From: JBMNQS01 sp050944255
Lineage (GTDB): Bacteria > Bacillota > Clostridia > Christensenellales > Maliibacteriaceae
NCBI GenBank assembly: GCA_050944255.1
Contig: JBMNQS010000032.1
Location: forward strand, 1-23,141
Length of the DNA stretch: 23,141 nt
Reading direction: 5' to 3'
Shown: positions 6,524-13,101 of the stretch, piece after piece
How positions within the stretch are numbered: the first letter of the stretch is position 1
How the letters are laid out: the number at the start of each line of letters is the position of its first letter
Notes under the pieces: generated by a model
What the model was told of the DNA's origin: nothing
Database searches by the model: none
What the model saw: only the letters and a program-made list of their open reading frames with translations
Made by a program: the position numbers and the translations under genes

Positions 6524-7219
6524 ATGAGCGATTATCCCTGGCTTGAAAAAAATATCCGGCAGGTCAAAGACAAAATAGCAAGGGCGGCGGAGGCTTCCGG
6601 TAAAAATCCTGCAAATATTGCGCTTATCGCGGTGACAAAAACCGTGCCAAGTGATATAATACTGGAGAGTATTCGCTTGGGCATCACCGACATAGGCGAA
6701 AACCGGGCCCAGGAATGGATGCGCAAACAAGAGGCGATTGCCGGTCGGTGCCGCGTGCATTTTATTGGACAATTGCAGCGCAATAAGGTAAAATATGTGG
6801 TGACTGCGGTGGACTGTGTGCATTCGGTGGACAGGCCGCCGCTGCTCGACGAACTCGAGAGACAGTGCGCCATGGCGGGCCGGAAGCTGGATATTCTCCT
6901 TCAGGTATGCCTGGAGGACGAGCCCGGCAAGGGCGGCGTTATGCCCGATGATTTAAGCGCGCTGGCACGGGCCGCACTGGATAAGCGGCACCTGCGGCTC
7001 AAGGGACTGATGTGCGTTCCGCCGCCGGCAGACGATCCCCTGGATGCCGCGGGATACTTTGCGCGGCTCAGGCAAATGAAACAGGAGCTTGAAGAAAAGT
7101 TTGGCGCCGAGTTCCCCATGCTGTCCATGGGCATGAGCCATGACTACGAAGTGGCCATCGCACAGGGCGCAACCCATGTTCGCGTCGGCACGGCCATCTA
7201 CGGCCGCCGCCACGCCTGA
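6524..7219 (+). CDS. yggS: YggS-family PLP-binding protein (PLP homeostasis)
   Basis: A 231-residue alanine-racemase-fold protein of the YggS/YlmE/PLPBP family, cytosolic carriers that keep pyridoxal 5'-phosphate and amino-acid pools balanced. The PLP lysine is K39 in IALIAVTKTVP; GENRAQEW lies at 58-65; HFIGQLQRNK at 79-88; the phosphate-binding end is LSMGMSHDYEVAIAQGATHV followed by RVGTAIYG near the C-terminus. Length is typical for the family. It starts with ATG after CGAGG and is 25 bases ahead of sepF, the conserved order in Firmicutes (ylmE-ylmF). Confidence 0.94.
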   Translation: MSDYPWLEKNIRQVKDKIARAAEASGKNPANIALIAVTKTVPSDIILESIRLGITDIGENRAQEWMRKQEAIAGRCRVHFIGQLQRNKVKYVVTAVDCVHSVDRPPLLDELERQCAMAGRKLDILLQVCLEDEPGKGGVMPDDLSALARAALDKRHLRLKGLMCVPPPADDPLDAAGYFARLRQMKQELEEKFGAEFPMLSMGMSHDYEVAIAQGATHVRVGTAIYGRRHA

Positions 7220-7244
7220 AAAGAACAACTAAAGGAGTAAGAAA

Positions 7245-7799
7245 ATGGCAAAGGGTGGCTTTGTAAATAAAATGCTGGACCTGATCGGTCTGGTGGATGT
7301 GGACGATCCGGACAACTACGACTACGACGACGACCTGTACGAGGACGAGGTATCCCCGCAGCAGTATGAACAATATGAAGAGGATCTCTACGAAGAGCCT
7401 CCCGCCAGGCAGGCGCCGCCGCCGCGCGAGAAGCCCAGAAAAGAGAGATCAAAGGTGATCGATATGAACAACAGAAACCAAGCCTCCGCGCAACAGCCGC
7501 ACCCCAGGGCGTCCATGAAAATGCTGGTGTACCGCCCCATGAGCTATGACGATACCCAGAGCATCATCGACGAATTGGCCGCGCACCGCCCCGTGATCGT
7601 CAACCTGGAAGAGCTGGACCTGGATATCGCCCAGAGAATGCTCGACTTCATGAGCGGCGCCGTGTACGCCATCAGCGGCAGCATCTTTAAAGTAGCCAAC
7701 GGTATCTTCGTCGTGGCGCCCTCCACCGTCGCCATCGGCGGCAATGTGCCCGACGAAATGCAGCAAAACGGCTTCTACAGTCCCGGCGGCGCCCGGTAA
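7245..7799 (+). CDS. sepF: cell division protein SepF
   Basis: A 184-residue SepF. The N-terminal amphipathic helix (about 4-16, FVNKMLDLIGLVD) serves as membrane anchor in the family; an acidic, Tyr- and Pro-rich linker follows (20-65); the SepF domain is at about 91-165, with YRPMSYDDTQSIIDEL, PVIVNLEELD and GAVYAISGSIFKVANGIFVV. SepF polymerises and tethers FtsZ to the membrane at mid-cell. It has a strong ribosome site (AAAGGAG) and overlaps nothing; yggT begins 9 bases later, so they are co-transcribed. The acidic linker is long but ordinary for Clostridia. Confidence 0.95.
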   Translation: MAKGGFVNKMLDLIGLVDVDDPDNYDYDDDLYEDEVSPQQYEQYEEDLYEEPPARQAPPPREKPRKERSKVIDMNNRNQASAQQPHPRASMKMLVYRPMSYDDTQSIIDELAAHRPVIVNLEELDLDIAQRMLDFMSGAVYAISGSIFKVANGIFVVAPSTVAIGGNVPDEMQQNGFYSPGGAR

Positions 7800-7808
7800 A
7801 GGTTCATT

Positions 7809-8087
7809 ATGAGCGTTTGGCAAGCGGTCTTTGAGGGCGTTCGTATTTTCCTCAGCGTGGTGCTGTGGGTCATCATCATCAATGCGATCCTCTCGTGGTT
7901 CCTGCCGCTAAATAATAAACTGCGGCTCCTGCTGGACAGGATCACCTCCCCGGTCATAGGGCCGTTTCGGATACTGTCGCAAAAATTGATCAAGGGGCGT
8001 ATCCCGCTTGATCTCTCGCCCCTGTTCGCGATCCTCGCCATCAGGCTTCTGGATTATCTGCTGGCCTACGTGATACACTTAGTATAA
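7809..8087 (+). CDS. yggT: YggT/YlmG-family membrane protein
   Basis: A 92-residue membrane protein with two hydrophobic segments: FLSVVLWVIIINAILSWFLP (about 14-33) and FAILAIRLLDYLLAYVIHLV (73-92). The sequence between them, DRITSPVIGPFRIL (about 44-57), is the conserved family loop. YggT/YlmG proteins are linked to division and nucleoid distribution, mainly through position next to sepF and through plant homologues. It follows sepF by 9 bases and precedes divIVA by 67. The S4-domain gene ylmH that commonly stands between yggT and divIVA is absent here. Confidence 0.9.
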   Translation: MSVWQAVFEGVRIFLSVVLWVIIINAILSWFLPLNNKLRLLLDRITSPVIGPFRILSQKLIKGRIPLDLSPLFAILAIRLLDYLLAYVIHLV

Positions 8088-8154
8088 CTGGACGGCAGGA
8101 ATGCCTTTATATCTTATCTGTGCCAATGACTCGTTATAAAAGGAGAGAGAGTAT

Positions 8155-8829
8155 ATGCCATTTGATCCTTCCACCATCATTGATAAACAGTTTATCACCT
8201 CCTTCCGTGGCTACAACACCACCGAAGTCGATGAGTTTTTGGAGGAGCTGTTGCAGGAATTCATTGCTCTGGACGACGAGTTGCAGCGCGCGCGCCAGGA
8301 AATCGCCGCACTGCAGGAGCAGAATGCCATGTTCCAGGTGATGGAGGAGACCATGAAAACATCCCTGTCTTCCACGCAGCAGACAGCGGATAAGGTGCTG
8401 GAAAACGCGCACCGCGAGGCGGAATTGATCATCCGCCGCGCGCAGCTTCAGGCCGATAAGGAAGTTTCGCTGGCGCTCCGCGAGTCCGAGCGGCAACTGG
8501 CCGCCAACAAGCGTGAGGCCGAAGGCGTCATCGCCAGAGCCCAGAAGGAAGCCGAGATCGCCGTGGCGCAGGCCGAGCAGGCCAAGACCCGCATCGCCGA
8601 GTACGGCGCCAGGGTCCGCATCGCGCTGGAAGCGCAAATGGCCATCTTGTCCGGGGATAAGCTGTTCCAGGTATCGCCCTACGCGCTGCCCAGCGGCATG
8701 CCCCAGCAGGAAACGGCCGCAGCGCAGCCTCAGGAGCCGCCGTCCGCCGCGCAGATGCGCACCAGCGTGCTGGCAGGCGACGAGCGCGACCTGCTGATGG
8801 AGGAAGAGGAGGACTTCCTTTTAGAGTAG
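8155..8829 (+). CDS. divIVA: DivIVA-domain protein
   Basis: A 224-residue DivIVA. The N-terminal membrane-curvature domain contains IIDKQFITSFRGYNTTEVDEF at about 8-28, including the F and R-G-Y residues that relatives use for lipid contact. A long coiled coil follows (about 30-165, heptads rich in E, A, Q, R). The C-terminus (about 175-224) is Pro/Gln-rich and ends in a strongly acidic stretch, LMEEEEDFLLE. DivIVA proteins gather at negatively curved membrane, at poles and septa, and recruit partners. It starts at ATG after AAAGGAGAGAG. A strong hairpin closes the operon 20 bases after the stop. Confidence 0.93.
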   Translation: MPFDPSTIIDKQFITSFRGYNTTEVDEFLEELLQEFIALDDELQRARQEIAALQEQNAMFQVMEETMKTSLSSTQQTADKVLENAHREAELIIRRAQLQADKEVSLALRESERQLAANKREAEGVIARAQKEAEIAVAQAEQAKTRIAEYGARVRIALEAQMAILSGDKLFQVSPYALPSGMPQQETAAAQPQEPPSAAQMRTSVLAGDERDLLMEEEEDFLLE

Positions 8830-8849
8830 GGTGCAAACGGAAGGATTGC

Positions 8850-8880
8850 AAAGCCCGGTTTCCATCGGAAACCGGGCTTT
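8850..8880 (+). terminator. terminator hairpin after divIVA
   Basis: AAAGCCCGGTTTCC (8850-8863) and GGAAACCGGGCTTT (8867-8880) form a perfect 14-bp stem with an ATC loop; the run CTTTATTC supplies a short U-rich tail. Confidence 0.85.
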
Positions 8881-9119
8881 ATTCGTGGAGGGAACCGCGT
8901 GGCGGGAAGCGGGCCGTGGGCGGGCATCGTGAAGGCGGGGGATGGTTTTTTGGCGTGGCGGGGGCAGTTTGCCCTTTGAAAAAGGAGGGGCTTTTGTCCG
9001 GGAAGCCTTTGATAATCCAAGCGCTTGCCCGCCGGCGCGGACGGTAAAGCGCGGCGGGCAAGGGGCGTAAGCCATTGATCTATGCGCGGGGAATTTTTCT
9101 GTGCAGGCGGGGGAAGGTG
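8881..9119. other. gene-free GC-rich spacer with a large hairpin
   Basis: No supported gene lies between the divIVA terminator and the lspA promoter. The notable structure is a hairpin at 9024-9062: CTTGCCCGCC (9024-9033) pairs with GGCGGGCAAG (9053-9062), extended inside by GCGC/GCGC. It has no U-run. AAAGGAGG-like sequence near 8980-8990 is not followed by a convincing reading frame. Confidence 0.5.
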
Positions 9120-9128
9120 TGCTATAAT
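9120..9128 (+). promoter_or_regulatory. extended -10 promoter of lspA
   Basis: TG-C-TATAAT (9120-9128) is a perfect -10 box with the TGn extension; the -35 region is weak, as is usual for extended -10 promoters. Transcription would start near 9135, about 30 bases before the lspA ATG. Confidence 0.7.
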
Positions 9129-9165
9129 AGGGACTGTATATTTTATCAGGATAATGGGGGGAACT

Positions 9166-9687
9166 ATGGCTTTTTGGACGATCTTGGCGACGGCGCTTTT
9201 AGTGGCGCTGGATCAGGCCGCAAAGCACTTGGCTCTGGCGCTTAAAGACATGCCGGGCAAGACCTATAAGCTCTGGGAGGGCGTGCTGCACTTAAGCTAC
9301 GTGGAAAACCGGGGCGCCGCCTTCGGCTTTTTCCAGGGGCAGATGGCGCTTTTCTACATCACCACGGCGATACTCTTTGCCGGCATCGCCTGGGCCTTCT
9401 GGAAAATCCGGCCCATGCCGCCGCTGCTGCGCATATCGCTGATCGCCATTCTGGCGGGAGGCATTGGCAATTTGATCGACCGCATCCGCCTGGGCTACGT
9501 GATCGACTTTCTGGAGATTAAACTGTTTACCTTTCCCGTATTCAATGTGGCGGACATGCTCGTCTCCTGCGGGATGGTCCTTCTTTGCATTTACATCTTC
9601 TTTTTCCACGACGCGCGGTTTCCAAACGGCTTGAGCGGCGCCCAGACTGCGCTGAAAGAGGTAAAAGACATCAAGGCGGGTGAATGA
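9166..9687 (+). CDS. lspA: lipoprotein signal peptidase (signal peptidase II)
   Basis: A 173-residue membrane aspartyl protease that removes signal peptides from lipid-modified prolipoproteins. Four transmembrane helices are visible (about 3-18, 60-79, 88-107, 126-147). Family motifs: LDQAAK at 15-20, YVENRGAAFGFF at 45-56, GGIGNLIDRI at 98-107, GYVIDF at 110-115, FNVAD at 126-130. D114 and D130 correspond to the catalytic dyad. The ATG at 9166 follows GGGGGGAA with short spacing; the open frame extends 28 codons upstream, but that region contains the promoter. The pseudouridine synthase gene starts at or just before its stop, a conserved lspA-ylyB arrangement. Confidence 0.96.
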   Translation: MAFWTILATALLVALDQAAKHLALALKDMPGKTYKLWEGVLHLSYVENRGAAFGFFQGQMALFYITTAILFAGIAWAFWKIRPMPPLLRISLIAILAGGIGNLIDRIRLGYVIDFLEIKLFTFPVFNVADMLVSCGMVLLCIYIFFFHDARFPNGLSGAQTALKEVKDIKAGE

Positions 9688-9688
9688 A

Positions 9689-10618
9689 TTGGCGAATCAA
9701 CACTTAACGGTGGATACGGCGGATCAGGGACGACGGCTGGACGTTTATCTGGCCGATCAGAACATCGGCTCGCGTTCCTTCGTGCAGGGCCTCGTGGAGG
9801 ACGGACGCGTCAGCATCGACGGGAAAAGCGCCAAGGTGTCCCAGAAGGTAAAGGCGGGGCAGGTCATTTCCCTCGATGTGCCCGAGCCCAAGAAACTCGA
9901 TAAGGCCGAACCGGAGGATATCCCCATTACTCTGCTGCACGAGGACAGCGACGTGCTGGTGGTCAATAAGCCCCGGGGTATGGTGGTCCATCCGGCGGCG
10001 GGCAACGAGAGCGGCACGCTGGTCAACGCCCTGCTGTTCCACTGCCAAGATCTCTCGGGCATCGGCGGCGTGCTGCGCCCGGGCATCGTGCACCGGCTGG
10101 ATAAGGATACCACCGGCGTGATCATCGTGGCCAAAAACGACCTGGCGCACCAGAGCCTGGCTGCGCAGCTCAAGGACCGGACGATGAGCCGCGTCTACTG
10201 GGCGCTGGTGGAGGGCCGCGTCATCAAGGATGAGGACGAAATCATAGCGCCCATCGCCCGGCACCGGGTCAACCGCAAGAAAATGGCGGTGGATGAAATG
10301 GGACGCTACGCAAAGACCATCTACAAAGTGGTGCAGCGCTTTGAAAAGCCCTACACGCTGCTGGAATGCCGCTTGGCCACGGGCCGCACCCATCAGATAC
10401 GCGTGCATCTGAGCTCCATCGGGTATCCCGTTGTGGCGGACCCGCTGTACGGACGGCCGAACAAGGCGTTCCCCATGCTTTCGGCCCAGGCGCTGCACGC
10501 GCTGATGCTGACCTTCAGGCAGCCCACCACCGGCGAGGAAATCAAAGTGCAGGCCACATTGCCCGACGACTTCCAGCAGGCGCTGGATATGCTGGGAGGG
10601 CTGCGCCTTGAAAACTAG
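9689..10618 (+). CDS. ylyB: RluA/RluD-family 23S rRNA pseudouridine synthase
   Basis: An enzyme of about 310 residues converting uridine to pseudouridine in RNA, most likely 23S rRNA as for RluD. An S4 RNA-binding domain (RLDVYLADQNIGSRSFVQGL, near the start) precedes the catalytic domain: VNKPRGMVVHP, the catalytic Asp in HRLDKDTTG, RTMSRVYWALVEG, and GRTHQIRVHL. I favour TTG 9689, one base after the lspA stop, because GGCGGGTGA ends 5 bases upstream; GTG 9680 in the same frame would overlap lspA by 8 bases but has too little space for a ribosome site. The 3' end overlaps the CPBP gene by 11 bases. The match to B. subtilis ylyB is by position and family; the exact target uridine is not shown. 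Confidence 0.92.
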   Translation: MANQHLTVDTADQGRRLDVYLADQNIGSRSFVQGLVEDGRVSIDGKSAKVSQKVKAGQVISLDVPEPKKLDKAEPEDIPITLLHEDSDVLVVNKPRGMVVHPAAGNESGTLVNALLFHCQDLSGIGGVLRPGIVHRLDKDTTGVIIVAKNDLAHQSLAAQLKDRTMSRVYWALVEGRVIKDEDEIIAPIARHRVNRKKMAVDEMGRYAKTIYKVVQRFEKPYTLLECRLATGRTHQIRVHLSSIGYPVVADPLYGRPNKAFPMLSAQALHALMLTFRQPTTGEEIKVQATLPDDFQQALDMLGGLRLEN

Positions 10619-11270
10619 ATCCAAGGGCATCTGGAGAAATCCCACGCTGTACGTGCTGATTTTCATGGCGCTGTGCATGGCGCTTTCCTTATTCGGCGCC
10701 AGAGTGTCGCGCCTTCCCGTGCTGGTGGGCGTGCTGTATTTCATTATCCGAAAGGCGCTGGATAAGACGCCCTGGGATCAAATGGGCATGGATATTCGCG
10801 TTGTGCCGGGTAAGCTGTTTAAACGCGGGTTGTCCATATGGTTTTTACTGCTGCTGCCCGTTACGCTGGGCGCGCTGTCCATCCTTTTGAGCCATTGGCT
10901 GCTGCCCGCGTGGAACACCTATATCGCCTCGGGTGCGCAGGGGACTTTATCCCAGGGGCAGATACTGCCTGTCGTCGCGCAGTTGGCGGTGCTGGCGCTG
11001 GGAGAGGAAATCGCCTGGCGGGGACTGTTCCAAAGGCAACTGGCGAAACGGATGCCGCCCTGGGCCGCCATCGCAGTAACGTCGGCGGTCTTTGCCTGCG
11101 GCCACTACTTTGTGGCGGATGTGCAGGTGGTGATCTTTGATCTGGCGTTTGTGTTTCTAAACAGCGTGGCCTACGGCATCGTGTTTCACAAGACCGGCAG
11201 CGTTTGGGTGAGCTGGATTGCCCATTTGCTGGCCAACATGTTCGCGGTGTTCTGGCTTTTGGGGGCGTGA
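10608..11270 (+). CDS. CPBP-family intramembrane metalloprotease
   Basis: A 220-residue membrane protein of the CPBP (CAAX protease and bacteriocin-processing, 'Abi') family. Hydrophobic helices fall near 13-30, 38-48, 76-98, 118-132, 150-170, 175-195 and 199-218. Catalytic motifs are intact: EEIAWRG at 133-139 (E-E-x-x-x-R), FACGH at 162-166, and WIAHLLAN at 203-210. Such glutamic/metal-type proteases cleave membrane peptides; substrates in Firmicutes include bacteriocin leaders and prenylated-like or signalling peptides, but none is evident here. The start is TTG 10608, seven bases after GGGAGGG, inside the end of the pseudouridine synthase gene (11-base overlap), so translation is coupled. 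Confidence 0.88.
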   Translation: MKTRSKGIWRNPTLYVLIFMALCMALSLFGARVSRLPVLVGVLYFIIRKALDKTPWDQMGMDIRVVPGKLFKRGLSIWFLLLLPVTLGALSILLSHWLLPAWNTYIASGAQGTLSQGQILPVVAQLAVLALGEEIAWRGLFQRQLAKRMPPWAAIAVTSAVFACGHYFVADVQVVIFDLAFVFLNSVAYGIVFHKTGSVWVSWIAHLLANMFAVFWLLGA

Positions 11271-11280
11271 GGCGGGAAAA

Positions 11281-11340
11281 CGGGACGGCGGCAAATTGCC
11301 GCCGTCCCGGAGCCGTCAAAAAACTATGTTTTTTGACGGC
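11281..11340. terminator. tandem hairpins after the CPBP gene
   Basis: First hairpin: 12-bp CGGGACGGCGGC (11281-11292) with its inverse at 11298-11309. Second: GCCGTCAAAAAAC (11312-11324) with GTTTTTTGACGGC (11328-11340), a perfect 13-bp stem with TAT loop, whose arm supplies six T residues on either strand. Together they make a convincing end for the lspA operon. Confidence 0.75.
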
Positions 11341-11357
11341 CATGCCAGGTTTGTCCT

Positions 11358-11614
11358 GCTACAAAAACCAGTCGCTCGGTTTTTGTAGCGGTCGGAAAAC
11401 CCTGAAATGAGCACCCTAAAGGGCAGGCCTGTGCTGCGGCCGCGCATGTCGATCTACGGCCAAGAGCCGCCTTCGGCGGTTGCCTCCGAAACGCTCGCTG
11501 CGGCTCGCAGCCTTGCCCACGGAATTAAAATTAGGGGGCTTCGGTCCCCTAATAACCCCAAAAGAAACTTTTTTGACAGTCTGGGGGCAGCGGTAAACCG
11601 CTGTCCCGTTTTTG
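11358..11614. repeat. series of intergenic hairpins before the citrate operon
   Basis: The 11341-11647 spacer carries no gene but several stems: GCTACAAAAACC/GGTTTTTGTAGC (11358-11369 with 11378-11389), CCGCC-TTC-GGCGG (11467-11479), TTAGGGG/CCCCTAA (11531-11537 with 11546-11552), and GGGGCAGCGG/CCGCTGTCCC (11584-11593 with 11598-11607). The last is followed by GTTTTTGC and would terminate plus-strand transcription. Confidence 0.6.
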
Positions 11615-11647
11615 CAAGACGGATTTCTAAATCCTGTAAAAAAACAA

Positions 11648-11676
11648 TTGACGGGCCTCCGGCGGGCGTGTATAAT
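11648..11676 (+). promoter_or_regulatory. sigma-A-type promoter of the citrate synthase operon
   Basis: TTGACG (11648-11653), exactly 17 bases, then a perfect TATAAT (11671-11676). Transcription should start near 11683. Confidence 0.85.
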
Positions 11677-11683
11677 CGTATCA

Positions 11684-11693
11684 TTGTATACAA
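11684..11693. promoter_or_regulatory. GntR/FadR-type operator candidate at the transcription start
   Basis: The perfect 10-bp palindrome TTGTATACAA starts about one base after the predicted transcription start, and a further half site (ATACAA) follows at 11695-11701. FadR-subfamily GntR regulators bind palindromes of the type T-x-G-T-n-A-C-x-A, and a GntR/FCD gene is the third gene downstream. Autoregulation is an inference from this layout. Confidence 0.55.
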
Positions 11694-11727
11694 AAATACA
11701 AAATGGTGACGGATAGGAGAATGTGCT

Positions 11728-13083
11728 ATGGCTATTGTGTTTTCGCCCACGAGGCGCCTTCTGATGGAGAGTGAGTACAAGTACAGTTTGCAGGATGTCA
11801 GGGAGCCGAACCTGTACCGGGATATGTTTCCCTACGACGAGGTGCCCAAAATCACGTTCAATATGCGCCTGGTGCCCATGGACCCTCCCGAGGAAATCTG
11901 GATCACCGACACCACGTTCCGCGACGGGCAGCAGAGCCGCGCGCCCTATAGCGTGGAGCAGATGGTGCATCTGTATAAACTGCTGCACCGGCTGGGGGGC
12001 CCAAAGGGGATCATCCGCCAGAGCGAGTTTTTCCTCTACAGCCAGCGCGACAAGGAAGGCCTTGAAAAGTGCCGGGAGCTGGGCTACGAATTCCCTGAAA
12101 TCACCGGCTGGATACGGGCCTCGAAAAAGGACTTTGAGCTGGCGCGCCATATGGGCCTCAAAGAAGTGGGCATCCTGGTCAGCTGTTCGGATTACCATAT
12201 CTTCAACAAATTGAAAAAGACCCGCAGGGAGGCCATGGACGGATACCTCTCGGTGATCCGCGAATGCCTGGAAACCGGCGTGCGCCCCAGGTGCCACTTC
12301 GAGGATATCACCCGCGCCGACTTCTACGGCTTCGTGATGCCCTTCGCCCTTGAAATCAGCCGCCTTTCCAAAGAGAGCGGGATTCCCATCAAGATCCGCG
12401 CCTGCGATACCATGGGCTACGGCGTCCCGTTCCCCGGGGCCTCCATGCCCCGCAGCGTGGCGGGCATCATCTACGGGCTTCGAAGCTACGCGGAATTCCC
12501 GTCGGAGCTGATCGAGTGGCACGGGCACAACGATTTCTACAAGGCCGTGGCCAACTCCACCAGTGCCTGGCTCTACGGCGCATCGTCGATCAATACGTCG
12601 CTTTTGGGCATCGGCGAGCGCACCGGCAATACGCCCCTTGAGGCCATGGTGATGGAGTACGCCCAGATACGCGGCACCTTCGACGGGATGGACCCCACCG
12701 TCATCCGGGAGATCGCCGACTACTACGAAAAAGAGCTGGGCTACAATATCCCGCCCCAAACCCCCTACATCGGACGCGATTTCAACCGCACCCAGGCCGG
12801 CATTCATGCCGACGGCCTCTTGAAAGATGAGGAGATTTATAATATCTTTAATACCGGGAAGATTTTAAAGAGCCCTCCGGGTATCTCCATCACATCCACC
12901 TCCGGCCTGGCGGGCCTCGCGTTCTGGATGACCAAAACGCTGGGCCAGGATATCCAAAAAGACGACCAGCGCGTCGCCAGGCTCAAGGCGTGGGTCGACG
13001 AGCAGTACGCGGGCGGCCGCGTGACCACCATCGGCGATGAGGAGCTCTTGTCCGCAGCGCAAAGCATGGGTCTTCTTCAATAA
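11728..13083 (+). CDS. (Re)-citrate synthase, homologue of isopropylmalate/homocitrate synthase
   Basis: A 451-residue DRE-TIM metallolyase. The synthase motif ITDTTFRDGQQSRAP lies at 59-73, the metal-binding histidines are in EWHGHNDF (263-270), and GIGERTGNTPLEAM is at 294-307. Length, the N-terminal EPNLYRDMFPYDEVPKI segment and the missing LeuA regulatory domain fit the anaerobe-specific Re-citrate synthases (first defined in Clostridium kluyveri), which condense oxaloacetate and acetyl-CoA with stereochemistry opposite to GltA. Databases often label these 2-isopropylmalate or homocitrate synthase. The adjacent aconitase supports citrate; no leuB/leuD neighbours are present. ATG 11728 follows AGGAGA by 7 bases; an internal ATG at 11764 is a weaker alternative. 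A homocitrate or isopropylmalate role is not excluded by sequence. Confidence 0.83.
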   Translation: MAIVFSPTRRLLMESEYKYSLQDVREPNLYRDMFPYDEVPKITFNMRLVPMDPPEEIWITDTTFRDGQQSRAPYSVEQMVHLYKLLHRLGGPKGIIRQSEFFLYSQRDKEGLEKCRELGYEFPEITGWIRASKKDFELARHMGLKEVGILVSCSDYHIFNKLKKTRREAMDGYLSVIRECLETGVRPRCHFEDITRADFYGFVMPFALEISRLSKESGIPIKIRACDTMGYGVPFPGASMPRSVAGIIYGLRSYAEFPSELIEWHGHNDFYKAVANSTSAWLYGASSINTSLLGIGERTGNTPLEAMVMEYAQIRGTFDGMDPTVIREIADYYEKELGYNIPPQTPYIGRDFNRTQAGIHADGLLKDEEIYNIFNTGKILKSPPGISITSTSGLAGLAFWMTKTLGQDIQKDDQRVARLKAWVDEQYAGGRVTTIGDEELLSAAQSMGLLQ

Positions 13084-13101
13084 CGATAAGGGGAAACGTA
13101 C

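Noticed and set aside
5453..6823. 456-codon minus-strand frame
   Set aside because: Shadow of the HlyD-like and yggS genes in GC-rich DNA; its residues show no family pattern and it spans two well-supported genes.
9704..10744. 346-codon minus-strand frame
   Set aside because: Antisense to the pseudouridine synthase; His/Gln-rich composition typical of reversed GC-rich coding sequence.
11416..12807. 463-codon minus-strand frame
   Set aside because: Antisense to the citrate synthase gene and running through the hairpin spacer and promoter; no motif or ribosome site.
11728..13083. Annotation as 2-isopropylmalate synthase for leucine synthesis
   Set aside because: The C-terminal leucine-regulatory domain is missing, no leu genes are adjacent, and aconitase follows directly. 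It remains an alternative to be tested but is not preferred.
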